From assembly GCA_026413225.1 (NCBI GenBank), contig CM048554.1, forward strand, positions 90,933,963 through 90,997,962: a stretch of 64,000 bases of DNA, given 5' to 3'. This DNA comes from Otis tarda (Eukaryota; Chordata; Aves; Otidiformes; Otididae). The position numbers and the translations under genes are program-made. The notes below the pieces were generated by a model. It did not search any database and was not told the DNA's origin. It saw only the letters and a list, made by a program, of their open reading frames with translations. This document shows positions 1 through 7,475 of the stretch, one piece after another. The number at the start of each line of letters is the position of its first letter. Position 1 is the first letter of the stretch.

Positions 1-69
1 AATCTTTTCCCTCTGAGTTCCCTTTATTCTCCTTCCTGGGAGTTCAGGCCTTGTGGCTTGTCACCCATT

Positions 70-74
70 CAAAG
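70..74. repeat. Target-site duplication, left copy (CAAAG)
   Basis: Five bases directly outside the 3' LTR end match 5500-5504 exactly. A sixth base does not match (T at 69 versus C at 5505 in the corresponding frames), so the duplication is 5 bp. Confidence 0.9.
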
Positions 75-423
75 TGCAGGCTTCTCTTGCCGGCTAACCT
101 ACCCCGCACGCACCGGAGCCCCGCTCCGGGGAAAGCAGGGCATCACACGGATACCGTCAAGCCAAGCCTTCAATTTAATGCTGCGCAACAAAGGGTTAAA
201 TACCCGTACACCCGCTGCGCACACGAACGCACCCGCCCCCCTGCACCCATGGACCCATCCATGCCCGCCACGCACCTGCACCTGCACCCATGGACTTATC
301 CGTGCCCACCACGTACGTGGACGCACCTGCCCCCTGCGCCCATGGACCTATCCGCGCCTAGCGCGCGAATCACTGCAGACTGCCCCTCCTGCATACATGC
401 AGCCCTGCTAACGTTACCCCACA
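75..423 (-). repeat. 3' LTR of the provirus (349 bp)
   Basis: This is the second LTR, identical by eye to 5151-5499 at a constant offset of 5076. The U3 motif copies fall at 241-260, 282-301 and 334-353, the palindrome at 309-320, the TATTTAA box at 202-196 and the ATTAAA at 179-174. It directly follows a purine-rich tract on the minus strand, as a 3' LTR should. Any provirus transcript would be cleaved and polyadenylated here. Confidence 0.95.
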
Positions 424-437
424 ATTCCCCCCCTCTA
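424..437 (-). other. Polypurine tract
   Basis: On the minus strand AGAGGGGGGGAAT lies immediately before the TGTGGGG start of the 3' LTR. This is the expected primer site for plus-strand DNA synthesis and resembles the alpharetroviral AGGGAGGGGGA-type tract. Confidence 0.85.
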
Positions 438-499
438 TGCTAAATCATTCTAGTCTAATGGCTGGTACCCTGAGGCGGATGCCGCTATAACATAGTTGA

Positions 500-650
500 T
501 TAGGAATAGTTGCCTAGTAACCCCTCAATCATAGCATGCACGAAACTTAACAGTAACAGAAACAAATAAAGCATTATCAAAGCAACTGCTAGGATTGTCA
601 GACCTATAGACACAATATTTCTTAGCCATCTAGGTAAACCGAACAGGTCT
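500..650 (-). pseudogene. env: Env membrane-spanning segment and tail, second copy
   Basis: The minus strand carries a block with FGLPRWLRNIVSIG followed by a long hydrophobic run (LTILAVALIMLYLFLLLLSF), then a short tail ending at a stop at 502-500. This is a typical retroviral TM membrane anchor close to the PPT. Between about 660 and 849 the frame is broken and most of SU and the TM ectodomain is missing. Confidence 0.6.
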
Positions 651-848
651 GGAAACTACCCCAGTCCTTTAGGGCTTTGACGTTGAATACTGACTGGGCA
701 GCATGTGCACGCGTCTTCTACAAGGCCGAGGAGGCGTTCTTGCTGAAGTCCAAACAGCAGTAACGTGGGAGACCCAGGACTCCCTCCAAGTCACTGCAAC
801 CGATGCCAGGCCTCACAAGGGCATAATCTAATGCCAACTTCATTTGCG

Positions 849-1005
849 TCAGTCCTTCGTTGCGTGCTGAGTAAAGTTGATGTAGTTTGTGAACCGTTCC
901 CAGAAATTAGTCGTTATCACTGGCACTGGAAGATTCACAATCAGGATTAATCCCACTAGGATGAGCTGGAGAATGTCACATTGCTCGGTTACCTTGCTGA
1001 TCCTC
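849..1005 (-). pseudogene. env: Env leader and surface N-terminus, second copy
   Basis: In a frame overlapping the integrase tail, a hydrophobic leader-like run (LILVGLILIVNLPVPVIT) is followed by TNFWERFTNYINFTQHATKD. This is the expected position and form of an env start after pol. The sequence differs clearly from the first copy at 3274-3600, so the two blocks are not a simple recent duplication. Confidence 0.55.
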
Positions 1006-1015
1006 CAGCCACAGC

Positions 1016-1798
1016 TGGGATCCATCGGGTCCCTGCACCTGTGGAGATACAAGCATACCCTTGTCCCCATGTTAGAAAATCAGCAGGACCTTCCCAACGT
1101 GGGTCTTCTGGCAGGTGGTACCGGATCCCTGGGAGTGCCTTGCCCCCAAACAGCAGCTGACATAAGGAAAAATGATTTTGGATAGGGGAAACGGGTTAAG
1201 GGTCAGCAAAGGACATGTGATTCAGTACCACAAGTACTTCACTGACCAAGACTCCTGGCGAACCCCTCTTTTCCCCCTCTCTCAAGCAGATTAGCTGTGC
1301 TTTCAGGGTCTTGTGCGCGTGTTCTATAATCACTTGCTTGGTGCTGTTCAGAGGAATGCCAAACGTATGGCGGACTCCCCACGTCTGCAGGAAGTGGTGA
1401 GATACCTCTGACGGCCCACGGTCAGTCTTTATTTTCCGAGGTATCCTAGGCAAATAAAAGCCCAGCTCTGGTGCAGGATGGATTTTGTGTTATGGACGTC
1501 GTGAATGGACACATGAAGAGAGCTCGGGAGCAAGTGTCGATCGCAACATGAATGTATTTGAAACAGCCAAATAGCGCATAGTCTGTGATATCTAGTTGTC
1601 GTACCTGGTTCGGAGCATACCTCCGGGGTTAACACCTGGGTAGTATAAGGCCTGGTTCGGCTTTGCTGCTTGACATGCTGGACAGGCTGCCACTACAGCC
1701 CAACCATGTGAGATGGGCAGTCGGAACTGACGTCGTATGGCGTGTGCGTTCTGATGTATTATTCTCTGTATCACTTTTATAGACAGGTGACCAAGCAC
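1016..1798 (-). pseudogene. pol: Integrase, second copy, frameshifted
   Basis: Three pieces in shifting frames on the minus strand cover an integrase. The zinc-binding end (1798-1592) has HQNAH and then CPACQ. The catalytic core has the first Asp motif (QLDIT, near 1588-1574), the second in KTDRGP (near 1433-1416) and the Glu in QVIIEHAHKTLK (near 1339-1304). The SH3-like C-terminus has GYACISTGAGTRWIPA (about 1059-1012). All three acidic residues of the DDE triad are still encoded, but in different frames, so no intact enzyme is possible. Polymerase, RNase H and protease are not found upstream. Confidence 0.8.
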
Positions 1799-1799
1799 G

Positions 1800-2049
1800 G
1801 AATGATTATACCTAGTATAATGCCTAGTATCACAATTTTTTAGCTAAGGATAGCAACCACCTAGCTATGCCCTACACAAGCTAATAAGATTACTAATGAC
1901 ACCTTATCTATATATATAAAAAAAAACCTAAATTTCACTATTTTCTACTAATTTTCTATTATTATATTCTCTATTACTACAAACATAATAACTTCAGTAA
2001 CTTTCTTATCTACAAAGCCAGTGACTAATTTTGCAGGCCTCTGTTGAAA
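1800..2049. other. AT-rich junction between the two pol-env blocks
   Basis: A very AT-rich stretch (a TATATATATA run with A9 near 1909-1926, then many TATT/ATTA runs) without coding potential. It lies where the first env block ends and the second integrase block begins. I see no LTR, PPT or PBS here that would mark the join of two proviruses. Confidence 0.6.
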
Positions 2050-2325
2050 CAAGCCATAAATTCCATTAACAATGTCTTGTATTTTAAAGTTCCCTTCTCA
2101 TTCCATGGCTTTCTTCCAGCGAGCACGATTGTATCCCTCTCCCAAGGTCAGTTTGCTTTCACTGACACTGTACTGGCTCAAGAAATACCCACATCTCTCT
2201 CTTCTTTGTTTATGAGAAGAGGCTTGTTTCAACGCTTTATCTATTAAAGTCTGCACATATTTCAACACACACACGGAATACAGATCAAAATACATATATA
2301 AAAAGAATGAATAAGCATCCTACAG
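2050..2325 (-). pseudogene. env: Possible env membrane anchor and tail, first copy
   Basis: A frame on the minus strand contains YFDLYSVCVLKYVQTLIDKA followed by basic residues (SSHKQRRER), resembling a membrane-proximal segment and cytoplasmic tail. This agrees with the env TM just before it. The frame differs from the TM block, so it is decayed. The assignment is tentative. Confidence 0.45.
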
Positions 2326-2538
2326 CTATTTGTAATAAGCTTTTATCAATCCACCAAAAAGATTTCTGAATATATCAAAATCATCACTTTGTTGCTGGTT
2401 TTGTACTCCTTTTTGCAAGTTTTGAATACTTTTGTGAATAGATTCCGAATGATCAGACAGATTCATGCAGCAAAGCCCATCAAAATCCTGACAACCATGA
2501 TTTTGTGCTAATAATAAAAATCTACTACTGATCTATTC
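2326..2538 (-). pseudogene. env: Env transmembrane subunit, C-terminal ectodomain, first copy
   Basis: The minus strand encodes a block containing HGCQDFDGLCCMNLSDHSES and ending LFGGLIKAYYK with a stop at 2328-2326. The CX6CC motif (C-QDFDGL-CC) and the NLSDHSES run are hallmarks of the covalently linked SU-TM type of retroviral Env used by alpha- and gammaretroviruses; the downstream wording is closest to the alpharetroviral pattern. An early stop and the upstream LTR-like insertion make it non-functional. Confidence 0.8.
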
Positions 2539-2853
2539 TGTTACCAACCCGACTACACCAAAGACACCGCCGAGCAAGAGGATGTTTATCAGCCGGGTCA
2601 GAGCAGAGAAAGGAGGCAGGCGCAGCACCTTCAGGGCGTCCCCTGTTGTAAATAAAGTGTGCTCTGGGTCCGTCCTCTCCCCTTCGCTCCGAGCCACCTC
2701 TGTTTATACCCTCCGCAGATTCAGTGAAAGAGTACTGACCAGGTGTTGCTGCATGCGTGGCCAGTGCATACAACAAGGCCTGACTAGACGTTGCTGCATG
2801 CGTGGCCAGCACATGCAACAAGGTCTGTCAAATATGTGCTCTGCAGGCTAACA
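2539..2853 (-). repeat. LTR-like insertion (315 bp) splitting env TM
   Basis: Read on the minus strand it starts TGTTAGCC and ends GGTAACA, short imperfect inverted ends of LTR type. Near its start are two ~45-bp direct repeats sharing GTTGCTGCATGCGTGGCCAG (plus strand about 2747-2766 and 2790-2809), like a U3 enhancer duplication. A TATAAA box follows at about 2708-2703. No PBS, PPT or clear target duplication flanks it, so it looks like an old solo LTR of another family. It sits exactly between two halves of the TM coding region. Confidence 0.65.
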
Positions 2854-3080
2854 GCGGCTCTGTTTTGTAAAATAGTATAGCGTATAGAACCTATATCAAT
2901 TAACAGTGTTAATAGTACTGATATAATTGCATGTGTTTACTTAGCAAGCCAAAAGCCCAATTTATTTAACATAGCTAACGCCTAGGCACTTGCCACATCA
3001 AGTGCAAAGATTGAAGCAGCAATAATTTTACTTAGTTTCCAAAACTCTGTATTATCTTGGCAACCAGATTCAATGCTATG
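2854..3080 (-). pseudogene. env: Env transmembrane subunit, N-terminal half, first copy
   Basis: The minus strand shows the hydrophobic, Ala-rich fusion-peptide-like stretch and the start of the heptad-repeat region of a retroviral TM subunit, with at least one in-frame stop. It breaks off at 2854, where the LTR-like unit 2539-2853 begins; the matching C-terminal half resumes at 2538. Between 3080 and 3273 I see no convincing coding signal. Confidence 0.55.
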
Positions 3081-3273
3081 TATGCTTCGTTTAGGTCTTT
3101 TATGCTGTCTGGATTTTGATATGTGCTCGCATGATTACGTCATACTGTGTCGTTGCAATGTATAGATCTTAAAGCATTTACAATCATTACCCCTCTAGAA
3201 ACATTAGCTCTTGAATAGTTAAAAAAAATAGACAGAAGTACATCTTTAGGGGTCCCAAAAGTTCCATCTTTTG

Positions 3274-3600
3274 TTATTTAGCACTCAGCACTCGCAGCTG
3301 CTGTTGTTTTACACAGAATTGTCGTCCTACCGCTATCTGATCTGGCAGATTGACCAAGCATGTTCTGAAAGGCTTATTTGAAGATGATCTAGACAAACAA
3401 ATGATGTCCTGTCCTGTGGCATTAACCATAATTACCCACACATTTGTTCTTTCCGTAACTGATGTCCATGGAGCTGCCACACAGGTTGTTAACAATCTGA
3501 CGGACGCAAGGCAGCTTGGAGCGCTGGTCATACCCATCGTGCAGGGATCCACTTGTTCACTGCTCCTGTAGAGACACAAGCATATCCTTTCCCCCACGTC
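3274..3600 (-). pseudogene. env: Env surface subunit N-terminus, first copy
   Basis: An open stretch in a different frame from the overlapping integrase tail. It contains NVWVIMVNATGQDIICLS followed by PFRTCLVNLPDQI, a pattern like the mature N-terminus of avian retroviral surface glycoproteins (Asn-Trp-Val core, N-glycosylation site NAT, Cys-Leu-Ser). The frame stops at 3274. Most of the surface subunit expected before the transmembrane subunit is missing, so the gene is internally deleted. Family assignment is from pattern memory. Confidence 0.65.
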
Positions 3601-3633
3601 ATAAGAGGGAATGGTCCTTCCCAATTGCCTGTT

Positions 3634-3639
<6 letters not shown>
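3520..3639 (-). pseudogene. pol: Integrase C-terminal domain remnant, first copy
   Basis: Directly after A30 the minus strand encodes a short block containing GPFPLMTWGKGYACVSTG and, after a few residues, WIPARWV. This pattern is typical of the SH3-like DNA-binding C-terminus of avian retroviral integrases. It overlaps the start of the env frame (3624-3274), as pol and env overlap in alpharetroviruses. The rest of pol is absent upstream, so this is a 3' fragment only. A second copy of the same domain lies at 1016-1075. Confidence 0.75.

Positions 3640-3669
<30 letters not shown>
3640..3669 (-). repeat. Poly(A) tract of 30 residues inside the provirus
   Basis: Thirty uninterrupted T on the plus strand, so A30 in the provirus sense. 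It lies exactly between the captured LTR piece and the integrase C-terminus. No AATAAA is seen in the ~100 bases before it in the sense direction. Confidence 0.95.
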
Positions 3670-3670
<1 letters not shown>

Positions 3671-3839
3671 GCTCAGCTTCCTGCACCTGCTCATTAACGA
3701 GACTTGGAAAGCCAGACGGTGTCCTTGGTCTCATTAACAACAACCCTTATCATCAGAGCATTTTTATCAACATTCTTCACATACAAAATCCAAAGCTTCT
3801 AAGAGGAAAATTAACTTCATCCCTGCTAAAACCAAGACA
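3670..3839 (-). repeat. 5' part of an unrelated avian LTR captured inside the provirus
   Basis: Read on the minus strand this begins TGTCTTGGTTTTAGCAGGG and runs through a block ending GCAGGTGCAGGAAGCTG. The same block occurs at 42230-42395, where it is followed by the rest of an LTR, and the TGTCCTGGTTCTGGCTAGG start is shared with the solo LTR at 6980. Only the first ~170 bp (5' U3) are present, cut off by the A30 tract. It is not related to the provirus's own LTRs. Confidence 0.75.
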
Positions 3840-3964
3840 GTATTCATCCCTTATTTCACACCATTTACTTCATGCTTATACACACACACACACAAACACG
3901 CCACCTCTGTAACAAGGAAGCTCCAAAGACCGAAGGCTCCTTTTCTGGATCTATGGGACCTGGA
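3840..3964 (-). other. Unassigned segment between gag stop and foreign LTR piece
   Basis: About 125 bases with no open frame of note. They include a (CA)n-type run near 3881-3900. The origin is not clear: it could be decayed gag or, more likely, part of the same captured segment as 3670-3839. Confidence 0.4.
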
Positions 3965-5071
3965 TCAAAGGGATTTTTCCGGCTCGCTGTTAGTCTTTGT
4001 TTCCATGGACGAAGGAGCAGACGGGGTAACGGGTGCTGTTGAATCTCCTTTCTGCGTGTGATTCTTCAAGGCTTCAAACATTACACGCCACACCGGTAAT
4101 AACTTTTGAACAGCAGGGTCACCCCGCTTTACACAGTCCCACAGTCTAATACCTATGGTGTTCCAGGAGCCCACTGTATAGATATTACAGAGGTTTGCGT
4201 TTGATATGTGAGCGGACACCCAAGTCAACAAGCTCTTCAGGTCAGTGTTATTAATAGCACAGTTCTGTTCTTCTAACATTTTTGTTAGACTCGTTAAAAC
4301 TGATTTATGTTCCTTTGAAACAGTGCTTCTCGTCGTTCTGATCTGGAGGACCGCGGCTCTATCACCTGCCGCTTTATCCTTGATCTCGGAGACTGCGGCT
4401 CTTTTCCCCACCGGGAAAGCACTAGGACCCCGCTCAGCGTCCCGCGATTCCTTGGGCACCACCTCAAAACTGGCTCCCGCCTCATTATCACCCCTCCACG
4501 AATTTACAAGCGGTGGAGCTGATGGGGCAGAAAGAGAGACAGAGGGCATTTCTGTGTCCTCGTATTTGGGGGGTTGTTCTTTCGGGTCAGGCTCCTCCGG
4601 CAAGGAAGGTGTGATACACGGGGGAGTACACCCAAATTCCATCGCCCCTCTACCACCATCAGAGGCTCCCGGCCGAACCGGGCAGACCACCGGAGCACCA
4701 CCCCCTGCCCCCTCCGCGCCGTCTCGACCCCGTTCATCCCCCTCCCCTTCCGAGGGCCACCCTTCTTTGACTGCAATTAAAGCCGCAACCCACACTTTGC
4801 GTGCCTCTCGAGTCTTGGCCAGCACTCTTTTCACCGAACCTAACTTCTTCAGCCGTGTCGCCACACCCTTCGTTCCGACCCCCCCTTCTTCCAGTAACTC
4901 TTTCCCCGCCGCCTGTAACCGCGCCACGTCCATCACCTCTCCCGGCTTGTTAATCAAGCCCCTTTTCTGCATCCATAGGATGAACTCCGTCAACGGTGCC
5001 CTGTGCACCGGACAATTCACATCTTCACCCAACGCCTTTAATACCTTCACTGTATCAGAGATGGATGCCAT
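3965..5071 (-). CDS. gag: Truncated gag (matrix and spacer region, 368 aa)
   Basis: A 368-codon open frame begins 59 bases after the PBS, at the first long ATG, and ends at 3965. The N-terminus starts MASIS, so there is no Gly2 for myristoylation, as in alpharetroviral matrix. Residues about 20-100 are basic and helical-looking (LTEFILWMQKRGLI, then KKLGSVKRVLAKTREARKVW). Residues 105-165 are Gly/Asp/Pro-rich linker. Two late-domain motifs are visible: PPKY at 167-170 and PSAP at 183-186. A second folded-looking block at about 255-340 has several Trp and Cys residues. No capsid major homology region, CCHC knuckle or protease is present; the frame stops before them. In Gag, this part drives membrane binding and recruits budding machinery (NEDD4-type ligases through PPxY, TSG101 through PSAP). 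The frame is uninterrupted, so a short Gag could still be made if the LTR is active. Identity as gag rests on position and motifs, not alignment. Confidence 0.85.
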   Translation of the reverse strand: MASISDTVKVLKALGEDVNCPVHRAPLTEFILWMQKRGLINKPGEVMDVARLQAAGKELLEEGGVGTKGVATRLKKLGSVKRVLAKTREARKVWVAALIAVKEGWPSEGEGDERGRDGAEGAGGGAPVVCPVRPGASDGGRGAMEFGCTPPCITPSLPEEPDPKEQPPKYEDTEMPSVSLSAPSAPPLVNSWRGDNEAGASFEVVPKESRDAERGPSAFPVGKRAAVSEIKDKAAGDRAAVLQIRTTRSTVSKEHKSVLTSLTKMLEEQNCAINNTDLKSLLTWVSAHISNANLCNIYTVGSWNTIGIRLWDCVKRGDPAVQKLLPVWRVMFEALKNHTQKGDSTAPVTPSAPSSMETKTNSEPEKSL

Positions 5072-5130
5072 CTTAACAGCAGGCAGGCACGACCGCCGCG
5101 CGGCCCCAGCTCAAAACCGTCCGGACCTGT

Positions 5131-5148
5131 ATCACGTCGGGGTCACCA
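5131..5148 (-). other. Primer binding site for tRNA-Trp
   Basis: Read on the minus strand this 18-mer is TGGTGACCCCGACGTGAT, the primer binding site used by avian leukosis/sarcoma viruses and complementary to the 3' end of tRNA-Trp. It starts two bases (AG) after the LTR end, as expected for the start of minus-strand DNA synthesis. It is perfect, which again argues for a recent, functional reverse-transcription template. Confidence 0.93.
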
Positions 5149-5150
5149 CT

Positions 5151-5499
5151 TGCAGGCTTCTCTTGCCGGCTAACCTACCCCGCACGCACCGGAGCCCCGC
5201 TCCGGGGAAAGCAGGGCATCACACGGATACCGTCAAGCCAAGCCTTCAATTTAATGCTGCGCAACAAAGGGTTAAATACCCGTACACCCGCTGCGCACAC
5301 GAACGCACCCGCCCCCCTGCACCCATGGACCCATCCATGCCCGCCACGCACCTGCACCTGCACCCATGGACTTATCCGTGCCCACCACGTACGTGGACGC
5401 ACCTGCCCCCTGCGCCCATGGACCTATCCGCGCCTAGCGCGCGAATCACTGCAGACTGCCCCTCCTGCATACATGCAGCCCTGCTAACGTTACCCCACA
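5151..5499 (-). repeat. 5' LTR of the provirus (349 bp)
   Basis: Read on the minus strand it starts TGTGGGG and ends GCCTGCA, giving canonical TG...CA ends. It is identical by eye to 75-423. It is GC- and CpG-rich in an AT-rich neighbourhood, which fits youth. U3 holds three copies of a 20-bp motif (plus-strand positions 5317-5336, 5358-5377 and 5410-5429, core CCCATGGAC) and a perfect 12-bp palindrome CCACGTACGTGG (5385-5396). A TATTTAA box lies at 5278-5272 and an ATTAAA at 5255-5250. This is the U3-end layout known from avian leukosis/sarcoma viruses, where the poly(A) signal sits just after the TATA box near the R start. Confidence 0.95.
5250..5278 (-). promoter_or_regulatory. Provirus core promoter and poly(A) signal (5' LTR)
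   Basis: On the minus strand TATTTAA (5278-5272) is followed 16 nt later by ATTAAA (5255-5250). Transcription would be expected to start roughly 25-30 nt after the TATA box, near 5246-5250. The start site is inferred, not seen. The same pair lies at 202-174 in the 3' LTR. Confidence 0.7.
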
Positions 5500-5504
5500 C
5501 AAAG
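5500..5504. repeat. Target-site duplication, right copy (CAAAG)
   Basis: Partner of 70-74. The perfect match shows that the two LTRs belong to one integration event and that no recombination with another locus has occurred since. Confidence 0.9.
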
Positions 5505-6979
5505 CTCTGCTCCCCTGCTTCCTCTTGGACTTTCTCTGACACCCTCTCCAGACCTTCTAAGAACTCTGTTGACATTTCCTTCTGGATAAGATGACACTTA
5601 AAGCAAAGGGCACAAGCCTTGCAATGAAATTTGTAAACACACACATAACTAGGTGTTAGGCAAAGTCTAGCACATATACCTAAATTTCTGGCAACAGGCA
5701 TGTCTGTGCAAAAACCCTATTTCAATCTCTGCATGACCTTAGAAACCTGAGGACCTTTCTTGCACCAGTGAATTAGAGAGTGTCAGGGCAGAGAAGTTAA
5801 ATTGCTTATCGCTGAAATGCCAGAAAGGTCCCATGTGATTCCCTACAGCTCAGCCTGCGTGCTGGCACAGGCCAAGGAGCATCCCTCAAGAGCTGCTTTG
5901 GACACGGCAACCCTGGTTGGAAGACTATGGGAATTTAAGTTGGCTCGATGGCCAGAGGAAGGCCCTGGCACTGGTGACGTGGCTAATACAGATGCAGCCT
6001 TTGAATATTGAGCATCACCAGGATGGCAAACATCTTGCACACCTCAACAGGAATTGCAGCAGGTGGGGAGCCCTCTAAAGCCAACATGCTTAGTGAGGTC
6101 CTGCTTAGTGTTAGTCACTGGGAGAGTAACGAGAAGGATGTGTCTTAAATGTAAGCCTTTACATAAAACTATAGGAAGTACTTGCGAGCCATAGGTTACA
6201 TCTGTTCTGAAAACAGTTGTCCAGAAGCCTTTCTTTGAAAGGCTGAGCAGAGATCACTGATCTTCCACACATGAGTGAGTGACCCACCTGGATAATGCAT
6301 AAGAAGAAATAATGAATGTCCTTACTACTGCGTTCTGGGGCCACCTTTTGAAACAAGGTGCCTGCAAGTGCATTTTGTGAGAAGCCCTACAGATCATATT
6401 GGCTTAGGATAATTCTTTGCAGCTGTGTGGTAAGTAGAGCAAATAATACAGGTATCTACCAGAAGAAGATGAGGAAGAGGGAAAGAAAGAGAGGAATTAG
6501 GTGCACAAAGAGGAAAGGAGAACACGGGAACCACTAAGGCTACAGACACACTTATTTTTTCCTGATTATATCTGAACTGACTGAAAAGGTTGCTTCTCAA
6601 AATTACTTCCAGCTGTTCATGGCTGCCACTTCCTGGGATCACGATGGCCTACTGAACTGCTCTTGTTAGCATCCAAAACCCATCTCAGTTTAAATGAACT
6701 ACGATAAAGACCACATTTGTGCTAGACTGACTCATTTTAGCTAAAACATCTATTTCAGTGTGATCAGAGACCAGTTAGAAAAGTTTACTCACCTTGTTCA
6801 TTGAAAAAAAAAAGGATGCGTGTCTAAATCTTAATGCACAACAAATCCCAGTAGGAGACTTAAGTGCCCAATGTATTGTTGGTATTTTTGTACAAGCAGC
6901 TGCAACATGCACAAGGAAGGCTGCAATCATACAAAGCAGAACAGGTACAGTCACAGCTAGAACTACTATTCTGTGAGCG
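5505..6979. other. Non-coding, no recognised feature
   Basis: Unique-looking sequence. A minus-strand open stretch near 5505-5700 (containing CKACALCFKCHLIQKE) is not recognised and lacks convincing splice signals. A short A-run lies near 6805. Nothing else is supported. Confidence 0.6.
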
Positions 6980-7475
6980 TGTCCTGGTTCTGGCTAGGAT
7001 AGACTTACCATTCACCTGAGCTGGGAGAGGAACTGGAGCTGGTGGCACCTGTGGCTGGAGGACACAGCTGGGATAGTTTACTAATTAGCCAACAGCTGGG
7101 ATAGTTTACCCAAATTGGCCAAAGGACCATTCCATCCCATGTGACTTCATGCTCAGTATATAAGTGAGGAGGGTGCTGAGGGGAGACTGCTGCTATAGGG
7201 GAGAGAGCTGGGTGGCAGGATTCTCTGTGAGCTATTGTACTGTAAATTATGTGCTTCAGTATTTTCTGTTACTGGGGTGGTTTTTTTTTTTGTTTGTTTG
7301 TTTGTTTTCCATCTCTGTTTTCTTTTCTTCGGTTGTTCTCTTAAACTTTTTAAAATCTCACCCTATGAGTTTTGCCTTCTTTCCTTTACCAATTCTCCTC
7401 CCTGTCCCACTGGAGTGCGGGGGGAGTGAGTGAGAGACTGCATAGCTTGATCCCAAGCAGGGCTAAACTACGACA
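6980..7475 (+). repeat. Avian ERV solo LTR (about 496 bp)
   Basis: It begins TGTCCTGGTTCTGGC and ends CTAAACTACGACA, the ends of a common avian LTR family. A TATATAA promoter lies at 7157-7163. A T/G-rich stretch (7281-7305) precedes the 3' part containing CCTATGAGTTTTGCC and GGGGGGAGTGAGTGAGAGAC. A 20-bp-scale duplication of ACAGCTGGGATAGTTTAC is visible (about 7066-7108). No perfect target duplication is found (GAGCG versus GACCA), so it is old or rearranged. No internal retroviral genes adjoin it. Confidence 0.8.

Larger units (their letters stand above)
75..5499 (-). mobile_element. Defective alpharetrovirus-like provirus with duplicated pol-env blocks
   Basis: A 5.4-kb provirus read on the minus strand. 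In element order it holds: 5' LTR (5499-5151), Trp PBS, truncated gag, a foreign LTR piece, A30, integrase C-terminus overlapping env start, TM env split by an LTR-like unit, a second integrase block, a second env start, an env membrane anchor, PPT and 3' LTR (423-75). The LTRs match base for base by eye and the flanks carry CAAAG on both sides, so the whole structure integrated as one unit. Capsid, nucleocapsid, protease and reverse transcriptase are not visible, so it cannot be autonomous. Short LTRs, a TATTTAA promoter followed closely by an ATTAAA signal, the Trp PBS, an unmyristoylated gag start and a CX6CC env all resemble avian alpharetroviruses. The 5-bp rather than 6-bp duplication does not. 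Exact taxonomic placement is inference. Confidence 0.93.

Noticed and set aside
51..443. Plus-strand frames in the LTR (HPWTYPCPPRTW-like)
   Set aside because: Translations of the U3 repeat; they recur unchanged in the other LTR and are on the antisense strand of the provirus.
4245..5594. 449-codon plus-strand frame across gag and the 5' LTR
   Set aside because: It is antisense to the gag frame and LTR; its Pro/Ser/Thr-rich composition is the mirror of the gag linker and U3 repeats. No domain is recognised.
5505..5700. Minus-strand frame next to the provirus (CKACALCFKCHLIQKE)
   Set aside because: Zinc-finger-like Cys spacing looked suggestive, but no full finger, splice signals or family match is visible.
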